Shown piece after piece: positions 1 to 4,993 of a stretch of 6,873 bases of DNA (position 1 is the stretch's first letter; each line of letters opens with the position of its first letter). The DNA lies in assembly GCA_947465275.1 (NCBI GenBank), contig CANIAI010000126.1, positions 1 to 6,873 of the forward strand, given 5' to 3'. The DNA is from Acidobacteriota bacterium (GTDB lineage: Bacteria; Acidobacteriota; Vicinamibacteria; Vicinamibacterales; UBA2999). A model generated the notes under the pieces. That model worked only from the letters and a program-made list of their open reading frames with translations, was not told the origin of the DNA and ran no database searches. A program made the position numbers and the translations under genes.

Positions 1-508
1 CCGACCCTCCGCCGCATCGTCCACGCGCTGAAGTACGACGGCCGCCGCTCACTCGCGGGTCCGCTCGCCCGGCTGCTGGTCGAGCGGTGCGGAGCGCTGC
101 TCGAGGATGCGGCCTGCCTGGTGCCGGTGCCGCTGCATCCGCTGCGACGGCTCACCCGTGGGTTCAACCAGGCGCTCGATCTCGCGCAGGGTATGTCGCG
201 GCTCACCTCGTGCGGGCCGGCCCTCGGGGCGCTCGCCCGGGGGCGCCGGACCCGTCCGCAGGAAGGGCTCACCGTGGACGCTCGGCGCCGGCGCCTTCAG
301 GCTCTCCCGGCGGCTCACGGCGCGCACGCGCGAGGCCTGCGTCGAGGGACGGGTCGTCGTGCTGGTGGATGACGTGCGGACCACCGGCGCGACGCTGGAT
401 CAGTGCGCGGCGGTGTTGCGGGAAGCGGGCGCGGCAGAGGTGCGCGCGATCACGGTGGCGCTCGCGCGCCGGGTCTCGCTGCCGGAGGCTGACCGCGCGG
501 GTGACTGA
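1..508 (+). pseudogene. comF: ComF-family phosphoribosyltransferase, 5'-truncated by the window and apparently frameshifted
   Basis: ComF-type proteins are phosphoribosyltransferase-fold proteins linked to DNA uptake and nucleotide salvage. Translation from base 1 gives typical ComF sequence: an Arg-rich helix with HALKYDGR, then LVPVPLHPLRR, TRGFNQALDLAQ, and RTRPQEGLTVDARRR up to about base 290. That frame then degenerates and stops at 370-372. The rest of the protein continues in the next frame (about 284 onward): GAFRLSRRLTA, then the PRPP-binding loop VVLVDDVRTTGAT (356-394) and the C-terminal AVLREAGAAEVRAITVALARR, ending at the TGA 506-508. Comparison with the family pattern (GLS...R..N..GAF) suggests a few residues and 2 bases modulo 3 are missing in a GC-rich cggcgccggcgcc tract. 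The N-terminal zinc-finger part, if present, lies left of the window. It is either a real pseudogene or a sequencing/assembly error; family assignment is firm, broken status is not. Confidence 0.8.
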
Positions 509-513
509 ACGTC

Positions 514-1134
514 TTACCGCAGGTGCGGCGCGATGGCGGCCCAGACGTCGGCCGACACCGCATCCCGATCGCGCGCCGCGTCGAACCGCACCCAGCGGTC
601 ACGCGCAGCCGGATCGGCGCCGGCGGCGGCCTGGCGGTGGTAGCTCGCCCGGACGCGGCCGAGCAGTGCCAGGTCGCGCTCGTACCGGTCGCGGTCGCTC
701 GTCTTGCGCTGCGCCGACACCTCGGGCGGAATGTCGAGCAGCAGCGTCACGGCGGCCCTGGGGAGGAAGCGCTGAATCTCGGCGAGCCAGGCCGGGTCGA
801 GCCCGAGCGCCTCGCCGTAGGCGATGCTCGACGCGAGATACCGGTCGCAGATGATGATGGCGCCGGCCGCGGTGGCCCGCTCGATCTCCGGCTTCCACTC
901 GTGGCGGTTCGCGACGTAGAGCAACTGCATGACGTCCGGGCCGAACGTCCGCTCGCCCCGCAGCGCCTGCCCGATTTCACGTCCGATGGGCGTGTCGTAG
1001 TCAGGGAACGAGACCAGCCGCACCTCGCGTCCGCCGGCCACGAGGCGATCGCGGAGCCGCTCGGCCTGCGTCTGCTTGCCGCTCTGGTCGAGCCCCTCGA
1101 AGGCGATGAGAACGCCGCGCGCGCCGCTGGCCAT
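514..1134 (-). CDS. tmk: Thymidylate (dTMP) kinase
   Basis: This cytoplasmic enzyme phosphorylates dTMP to dTDP with ATP, the essential step before dTTP. The 206-residue product has the usual length. Visible motifs are the P-loop FEGLDQSGKQTQ (residues 12-23), the substrate segment FPDYDTPIG (43-51), LLYVANRHEW (71-80), the DRY motif in CDRYLASSIAYGEALG (96-111), LLLDIPPEVS (131-140), and an Arg-rich LID QRKTSDRDRYERD (142-154). The P-loop has Gln after the Lys where Ser/Thr is standard. The FPxxxTxxG and LLYxANRxE segments resemble eukaryotic-type TMKs more than the common bacterial REPGGTP and LLFxAxRxQH forms; this comparison is from memory of the families. It starts 9 nt after the lysA stop, with GAGG only 3 nt before the ATG, so it is probably translated by reinitiation in a lysA-tmk transcript. 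Its stop is 5 nt from the comF stop. Confidence 0.95.
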   Translation of the reverse strand: MASGARGVLIAFEGLDQSGKQTQAERLRDRLVAGGREVRLVSFPDYDTPIGREIGQALRGERTFGPDVMQLLYVANRHEWKPEIERATAAGAIIICDRYLASSIAYGEALGLDPAWLAEIQRFLPRAAVTLLLDIPPEVSAQRKTSDRDRYERDLALLGRVRASYHRQAAAGADPAARDRWVRFDAARDRDAVSADVWAAIAPHLR

Positions 1135-1143
1135 ACGCCTCGG

Positions 1144-2409
1144 TCAGCTCTCGAGCGCGAGCAGGTGGTCGAGCGTCTGGCGGCGCCGAATCACCGTCCA
1201 GCCGTCGCCGTCGACGAGCACCTCGGGCGGGAAGAGGTGCCGGTTGTAGTTCGAGCCCATCACCGAGCCGTACGCCCCCGCATCGAGCAACGCCACGACA
1301 TCACCCACCTCGAGCGGCGACAGGTGGCGCTCACGGGCGAACACGTCGCTGCTCTCGCAGATCGGGCCGACGATGTCCCATGGACCCTCAGCGCCCGGAC
1401 GCGGCGCGAGCGGGACGATGCGGTGATACGAGCCGTACATCGCGGGGCGAATCAGCTCGCCCATGCCCGCGTCGAGCACGGCGAAGCGGCGGCCATCCGG
1501 GAAGACCTTGGTGTCGACGATCCGCGAGACGAGGGCGCCCGAATGCGCCACCACCGCACGCCCGGGCTCGAGCACGACGGGGAGGCCGATGCGGCGCAGT
1601 TCGGGCAGCACCGCCTCGGCGTACGCGCGCGGGGCGATCACCGGGCTGCCGTCGTACGTGATGCCGAGGCCGCCGCCGATATCGAGGTGCTCGAGCGGAA
1701 CACCGTCCGCCTGGAGCGCCAGCGCGAGGTCGACCAGCGTCGACGCGGCACGGCGCAGCGGCTCGAGCGTCGTGATCTGCGAGCCGATGTGCACGTGCAG
1801 GCCGACGAAGCGGAGGCCGGTGACGTCACGCCGCGCGTGGTAGATCGCCCGCGCCTCCTCGATCGGCATGCCGAACTTGTTGGTCTTCAGCCCGGTCGAG
1901 ATGTTCTTGTGCGTCTTGGCGTCGATGTCGGGGTTCACCCGCAGCGCGACGCGCGCCTCGGTACCGAGCGCCCGCGCGATGGCGGCGATGCGATCGAGCT
2001 CGCCGGGCGATTCGGCGTTGATCGTGCCGACGCCCTGCGCGATGGCGTATTCCAGCTCCTCACGCGACTTGCCGACGCCGGTGAACACGACGTCGGCCGC
2101 GGCGAACCCGGCGCGCTGCGCGACCTGGATCTCGCCGCCGGAATTCGCGTCGGCGCGGCTGCCGAGCGCACGCAGCAGGCGCACGATCGCGAGGGTGGAG
2201 TTCGCCTTCAGCGCGTAGTGGATCGCGTGCGGGTATCCGGCGAATGCCTCGTCGATGGCGCGGTAGGCCTCACGGACGGCGCGCGCGCTGTAGACGTAGG
2301 CGGGAGTCCCGACGGCGTCGACGATCGGCTGGAGCGGCAGGCCGTCGCACGCGAGGCCCTGTGGGGTCGGCTGGAACGGTTGGTACACGGGAATTTCGCA
2401 TGTTACCAT
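1144..2409 (-). CDS. lysA: Diaminopimelate decarboxylase
   Basis: This PLP enzyme (fold III, alanine-racemase-like barrel plus C-terminal beta domain) decarboxylates meso-diaminopimelate to L-lysine, the last step of lysine synthesis. From the start chosen here the product has 421 residues, typical of the family. Motifs include HYALKANS with the PLP Lys68, HVHIGSQ (205-211), GGGLGI (245-250, phosphate binding), EPGRAVV (281-287), the active-site Cys351 in GPICESSDVFARE, and DAGAYGSVMGSNYN (376-389). The frame stays open for 72 more codons upstream, to 2625, but that stretch overlaps the opposite-strand sigma-factor gene and resembles no LysA. The start at 2409 has a good Shine-Dalgarno sequence (AGAGGGGA, 9 nt away) and gives the expected N-terminus. 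It is first in a two-gene unit with tmk and diverges from the ECF sigma gene. Confidence 0.96.
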   Translation of the reverse strand: MVTCEIPVYQPFQPTPQGLACDGLPLQPIVDAVGTPAYVYSARAVREAYRAIDEAFAGYPHAIHYALKANSTLAIVRLLRALGSRADANSGGEIQVAQRAGFAAADVVFTGVGKSREELEYAIAQGVGTINAESPGELDRIAAIARALGTEARVALRVNPDIDAKTHKNISTGLKTNKFGMPIEEARAIYHARRDVTGLRFVGLHVHIGSQITTLEPLRRAASTLVDLALALQADGVPLEHLDIGGGLGITYDGSPVIAPRAYAEAVLPELRRIGLPVVLEPGRAVVAHSGALVSRIVDTKVFPDGRRFAVLDAGMGELIRPAMYGSYHRIVPLAPRPGAEGPWDIVGPICESSDVFARERHLSPLEVGDVVALLDAGAYGSVMGSNYNRHLFPPEVLVDGDGWTVIRRRQTLDHLLALES

Positions 2410-2414
2410 GCGTT
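2389..2414 (+). promoter_or_regulatory. Possible ECF-type promoter for the sigma-STAS operon
   Basis: GGGAAT (2389-2394) is separated by 16 nt from CGTT (2411-2414). ECF sigma factors commonly use a -35 element of the GGAA(C/T) kind and a short GTT/CGT(C/T) -10 element at about this spacing. Transcription would begin near 2420, some 60 nt upstream of the sigma start at 2483, as expected if the sigma factor transcribes its own operon. The -35 element lies within the 5' end of lysA, so divergent transcripts would overlap. The match is short and could be chance. Confidence 0.3.
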
Positions 2415-2418
2415 CGAT

Positions 2419-2426
2419 TCCCCTCT
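2419..2426 (-). promoter_or_regulatory. Shine-Dalgarno sequence of lysA
   Basis: On the minus strand this reads AGAGGGGA, ending 9 nt before the ATG at 2409-2407. It is the strongest ribosome-binding site near the 5' end of lysA and is the main reason for preferring 2409 over the upstream in-frame ATG at 2625. Confidence 0.7.
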
Positions 2427-2443
2427 GGCGCGGCCTGTTCCCA

Positions 2444-2475
2444 TCCCGTTTCGAGTCCGCTGTCGAGTCCCGTTT
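2444..2475 (+). repeat. Short interleaved direct repeats upstream of the sigma gene
   Basis: TCCCGTTT occurs at 2444-2451 and 2468-2475 (24-bp period), and CGAGTCC at 2452-2458 and 2464-2470 (12-bp period). The 12/24-bp spacing is close to helical periodicity and lies in the divergent lysA/sigma region, so an operator is conceivable. The repeats are short and function is unknown. Confidence 0.35.
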
Positions 2476-2482
2476 AGCGTTC

Positions 2483-3115
2483 ATGTCCGGCGAGCCGCTC
2501 ATCCCAGGCGCCCCCATCAGGACCGGCGACCCGTCACCCGTCGACACCCTGATCGAGCGGTGTCTCCAGGGCGACCAGGCCGCGTGGGAAGAGATCGTCC
2601 GCACGTACCGCCGGAAGGTGTTCAACGTCGCCTATAAGTTCGTCGGCACCCATGAAGGCGCCGAGGATCTCACGCAGGACATCTTCCTCAAGTTGTTCCG
2701 GTCGCTCGAGACGTTCGATCGGCGCGCGAACTTCCAGACCTGGCTGGTCAGCGTCAGCCGGAACCTGTGCATCGACCACTACCGGAGCGTCCGCCGCGAG
2801 CGGATGCTGGTGCGGCGCGACCTCGATGCGGGCGACCTGCATCCGGTGGCGACCACGGACAGCCCGTACGCGCCGCTCGAACACCGCGATCGCGCCGAGC
2901 TGATTCGCGCGGGGCTGGCCAGGCTCGCGCCGGCGCTCCGCACGGCGGTGGTGATGCGCGACCTGCAGGAACTCTCGTACCAGGAGATTGCGGCGCGGCT
3001 CGGCGTCCCCGAAGGGACGATCAAGTCGCGCATCAACCGCGGGCGCCTCGAGCTCGCGCGACAGATCCAGGGACTTCGCGAGGCGCAGGCCTCGCCCGGT
3101 CCCGCCGTGGAGTGA
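2483..3115 (+). CDS. ECF-family RNA polymerase sigma factor (sigma-70 family)
   Basis: This is a 210-residue sigma factor with only regions 2 and 4, the ECF (group 4) layout, directing RNA polymerase to a particular promoter set. Region 2 spans about residues 22-106: LIERCLQGDQAAWEEIV, then EGAEDLTQDIFLKLFRSLE (core binding), then FQTWLVSVSRNLCIDHYRS (-10 recognition). A linker at about 107-137 precedes region 4 (about 138-196), whose helix-turn-helix is LSYQEIAARLGVPEGTIKSRINRG (about 164-187, -35 recognition). No long C-terminal extension is present. ATG 2483 is chosen because an upstream ATG at 2408 adds only atypical sequence, but neither has a clear Shine-Dalgarno. The subgroup and regulon cannot be told from sequence alone. 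The STAS gene follows after 2 nt. No zinc-binding or membrane anti-sigma gene follows, as it often does for ECF factors. Confidence 0.9.
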   Translation: MSGEPLIPGAPIRTGDPSPVDTLIERCLQGDQAAWEEIVRTYRRKVFNVAYKFVGTHEGAEDLTQDIFLKLFRSLETFDRRANFQTWLVSVSRNLCIDHYRSVRRERMLVRRDLDAGDLHPVATTDSPYAPLEHRDRAELIRAGLARLAPALRTAVVMRDLQELSYQEIAARLGVPEGTIKSRINRGRLELARQIQGLREAQASPGPAVE

Positions 3116-3117
3116 GC

Positions 3118-3465
3118 ATGCACCTCGACACCGACCGCACGCACGATGTGGCCGTCGTCCGCGTCAGGGACGGACGGCTGATGTACCCGATGCTCGGCGA
3201 GTTCGCCGGCGCGGTCACCGCGCTGCTCGAGGCGGGTGACCGGAAGATCCTGCTCGACCTCTCGGCGGTCACCTACGTCGACTCCGCGACGATCGGCTGC
3301 CTGATGGACCTCTACCGGCAGGCGACGGTGGCGGGCGCCGAACTGCGCCTCGCCGGCGTGCAGAAGCGGGTCGAGACGATGCTGAGCATGACGGGCGCGC
3401 ACAACTTCCTGCAGCTCCATCCCGACGAGGCGTCGGCGCTGGCGAGCTTCGGAGGGGAGCGATGA
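3118..3465 (+). CDS. Single-domain STAS protein, anti-anti-sigma factor-like
   Basis: This 115-residue protein consists of one STAS domain, as in SpoIIAA/RsbV antagonists, which bind an anti-sigma factor when unphosphorylated and release it when a Ser is phosphorylated. The core is ILLDLSAVTYVDSATIGCL (about 44-62). Asp55-Ser56 align with the Asp-Ser of the classical DSSGLG/DSTGLG motif, whose Ser is the phosphosite (Ser58 in SpoIIAA, Ser56 in RsbV), so the phosphoacceptor is kept although the following Gly is Thr here. The C-terminal part, AELRLAGVQKRVETMLSMTG (about 74-93), matches the usual helix after the last strands. The start follows the sigma stop by 2 nt, with GGAG 5 nt before the ATG, so the two are almost certainly co-transcribed. 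Its end overlaps the next gene by 4 nt. The cognate kinase/phosphatase is not in the window. Confidence 0.88.
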   Translation: MHLDTDRTHDVAVVRVRDGRLMYPMLGEFAGAVTALLEAGDRKILLDLSAVTYVDSATIGCLMDLYRQATVAGAELRLAGVQKRVETMLSMTGAHNFLQLHPDEASALASFGGER

Positions 3466-3725
3466 AGACGATCAGGACCTCCGGCGGCCAGGAGATTCCG
3501 CTCGATGGCGACCTGCTGGCCATCATGGAGGCGCTCTACCAGGAGGTGACGGCGGCGCGGGCGCTCGACCGCACCTTCGAGGACATGCTGCGGGAGATCA
3601 ACATGCTGATCGACCAGATGGACGAGGACGACCGGCGCGCCTACCTGGTCGAGAGCCTGTTCCTCAACACCGTGAAGTACGAGAACGACAAGCTCGAGGC
3701 GTACCTGAAGAAGCTCGCCAAATAG
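3462..3725 (+). CDS. Unrecognised small acidic helical protein (87 aa)
   Basis: I do not recognise this family. A short N-terminal segment (TSGGQEIPLDGDLL, residues 6-19) could form a beta hairpin. The rest looks almost wholly helical: about 18-35, 36-53 and 56-87, with an acidic cluster DQMDEDD at 51-57 and a basic end KKLAK. Acidic residues outnumber basic ones. No signal peptide, membrane segment or Cys/His metal site is visible, so it should be cytosolic. Evidence that it is a real gene is strong: GGAGG at 3451-3455 lies 6 nt before the ATG, the start overlaps the STAS stop as ATGA (translational coupling), codon use matches its neighbours, and a terminator follows directly. Position suggests a partner of the sigma/STAS pair, for example a regulator or adaptor, but this rests on context only. 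Confidence 0.85.
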   Translation: MKTIRTSGGQEIPLDGDLLAIMEALYQEVTAARALDRTFEDMLREINMLIDQMDEDDRRAYLVESLFLNTVKYENDKLEAYLKKLAK

Positions 3726-3727
3726 GA

Positions 3728-3751
3728 AGGGCCGCGATTCCTCGCGGCCCT
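3728..3751. terminator. Perfect hairpin terminator, probably bidirectional
   Basis: Arms AGGGCCGCGA (3728-3737) and TCGCGGCCCT (3742-3751) form a perfect 10-bp GC-rich stem with a TTCC loop. It begins 2 nt after the stop of the 87-aa gene and lies 26 nt beyond the lpxC stop on the opposite strand, between convergent genes. The plus-strand tail (GTGTCGTTCC) is weakly T-rich. The minus-strand tail (TCCTATTT) is better, so it may end lpxC transcription more efficiently than the sigma operon. Confidence 0.75.
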
Positions 3752-3777
3752 GTGTCGTTCCCCGTGTCGCGCCTGCG

Positions 3778-4695
3778 TTACGGGACCAGCTGCTCCACGT
3801 CGGCCACCGAGAGGGCCGCCGTCGCGGGCTCCGCCGGGGCACCGGCATTCCCCCCCACCAGCGTCCACGCATCCGATTCCTCGAGCACGCGCGCCGCGAA
3901 GGCGGTGTGCAGCGCGTGGCCGCCGCGGTGCGCCACGACGTGACCGATGACCGGGTGCCCCACCAGTGCGAGGTCACCGATCAGGTCGAGAATCTTGTGG
4001 CGGACGAACTCGTCCTCGAAGCGCAGCGCGCTGTTCAGCACGCCGGTGTCGCCGATGACGACCGCGTTCTCGAGTGAGCCGCCGAGCGCGAGCCCCTGCT
4101 GACGCAGCATCTCCACTTCCTTCAGGAAGGTGAAGGTGCGGGCCGGCGCGATCTCGTCGACGAAGGTCTGCTCCGTCACCCGCATCGTCCGCTCCTGGTG
4201 CCGCAGCAGCGGGTGGTCGAACGAGATGCTGTAGGTGACCTTGAAGTGGTCGGACGGGTAGATGGCGATGCGCTTGTCGCCGCGCGTCAGGCTGATCGGG
4301 CGGAGCACCTTGAGGAAGGTGCGTTCCACCGGCAGGGTCTTCACGCCGGCTTCCTGGATCAGGTAGATGAACGGCGCCGCGCTGCCGTCCATGATCGGCA
4401 CTTCGGGCGAGTTCAGCTCGACGATGACGTTGTCGATCCCCAGGCTCACGAGCGCCGCCATCAGGTGCTCGATGGTGTCGACCTTGACGGTTTCGTGGGT
4501 CAGCCCGGTCGCGTAGTTGATGCCGCCGACGTGCTTGACCGTCGCCTGCAGTTCGAGCCCACCGAGGTCGGTCCGCCGGAAGCGGATGCCCGAGTCGGCC
4601 GGGGCCGGCCTCAGCGACAGCGTGACCTTGTTGCCCGAGTGGAGGCCGATGCCCGCGCAGGAAATTGGTCGTCGAATGGTCCGTTGTGCGTTCAT
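3778..4695 (-). CDS. lpxC: UDP-3-O-acyl-N-acetylglucosamine deacetylase
   Basis: LpxC is a cytosolic zinc hydrolase that removes the N-acetyl group from UDP-3-O-acyl-GlcNAc, the committed step of lipid A synthesis. From ATG 4695 the product is 305 residues, normal for the family, and begins QRTIRRPISCAGIGLHSGNK as LpxCs do. Catalytic features are DTIEHLMAAL with the general base Glu76 and zinc ligand His77, MDGSAAPFI (102-110), RTFTFLKEVEMLR (186-198), VRHKILDLIGDL with zinc ligands His233 and Asp237, and His260 in HRGGHALH. The frame is open for 54 codons upstream (ATGs at 4788 and 4857). That part uses codons such as AGG, ATA, GTT and TCA unlike the gene body and matches no LpxC, so it is treated as leader. 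GGAG lies 4 nt before the chosen ATG. No other lipid A gene is adjacent. Confidence 0.96.
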   Translation of the reverse strand: MNAQRTIRRPISCAGIGLHSGNKVTLSLRPAPADSGIRFRRTDLGGLELQATVKHVGGINYATGLTHETVKVDTIEHLMAALVSLGIDNVIVELNSPEVPIMDGSAAPFIYLIQEAGVKTLPVERTFLKVLRPISLTRGDKRIAIYPSDHFKVTYSISFDHPLLRHQERTMRVTEQTFVDEIAPARTFTFLKEVEMLRQQGLALGGSLENAVVIGDTGVLNSALRFEDEFVRHKILDLIGDLALVGHPVIGHVVAHRGGHALHTAFAARVLEESDAWTLVGGNAGAPAEPATAALSVADVEQLVP

Positions 4696-4730
4696 CAGGC
4701 TCCGTGGCCGATCCCGGGGGAGGTCGGTAA

Positions 4731-4748
4731 AGGGGTCTATGAACCCCT
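4731..4748 (-). other. Stem-loop in the lpxC leader (proximal)
   Basis: On the lpxC strand AGGGGT and ACCCCT (6-bp perfect arms) flank a TCATAG loop, ending 35 nt before the lpxC ATG. It lacks a proper U-tract, so it is not called a terminator. An RNA structure affecting translation or stability is possible. Confidence 0.4.
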
Positions 4749-4791
4749 GTGCAACCCTGATGCCTGACCTGAAGAGCTTCCGTTCCATGTT

Positions 4792-4820
4792 TTCAAGTGC
4801 TTCTGCTTCAGTCACTTGAA
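4792..4820 (-). repeat. Inverted repeat upstream of lpxC (distal)
   Basis: TTCAAGTG (4792-4799) and CACTTGAA (4813-4820) are perfect 8-bp inverted arms separated by 13 bp, about 100 bp upstream of the lpxC ATG. This could be an operator dyad (arm centres 21 bp apart, two helical turns) or an mRNA hairpin. No regulator is identified. Confidence 0.5.
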
Positions 4821-4993
4821 GAGAACTACTGGAACCGGAGTCGATGCGGGCATCCATGGCGTTCGTGGTCGTTCAACCACATCGCCACCGGAGGAGACGT
4901 GGCCAGATTACCACACACGCGTCTCTCGTCCCGCCGGATCATCGGCATCTGCCGCCCAGCTCGACAGCACGCCTGGCAGGCCACCCTGGCCGG

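Larger units (their letters stand above)
4696..4993 (-). other. lpxC 5' region between uvrA and lpxC
   Basis: This 298-nt gap between the uvrA stop and the lpxC start lies on the coding strand of both genes. It carries no credible gene. The lpxC-proximal half (about 4740-4830) is visibly less GC-rich than flanking genes and holds two stem-loops annotated separately. I found no convincing -35/-10 pair and no U-tract terminator after uvrA, so read-through from uvrA to lpxC cannot be excluded. Confidence 0.6.

Noticed and set aside
2408..2482. Upstream ATG of the sigma gene at 2408, sharing a CATG palindrome with the lysA start.
   Set aside because: The 25 added residues are not sigma-like, no well-spaced Shine-Dalgarno precedes it, and it would lie upstream of the candidate promoter's -10. 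The shared CATG seems coincidental, though the 2408 start is not fully excluded.
2410..2625. N-terminal extension of lysA to ATG 2625.
   Set aside because: It overlaps the sigma gene's coding sequence on the opposite strand, has no LysA similarity, and the internal start at 2409 has a strong Shine-Dalgarno and gives the usual protein length.
523..2637. A 704-codon open frame on the plus strand opposite tmk and lysA.
   Set aside because: It is a mirror of two well-identified genes in GC-rich DNA. Its translation is Arg/Ala/Val/Asp-rich low-complexity sequence with no recognisable domain, and it runs into the sigma gene in another frame.
4198..4767. A 189-codon plus-strand open frame opposite lpxC.
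   Set aside because: It is antisense to the conserved LpxC core and has no recognisable features.
4905..4913. TGG-TAATCT on the minus strand as an extended -10 promoter for lpxC.
   Set aside because: The hexamer matches TATAAT at only three positions, no -35 is visible at 17 bp, and the implied leader would be about 200 nt.
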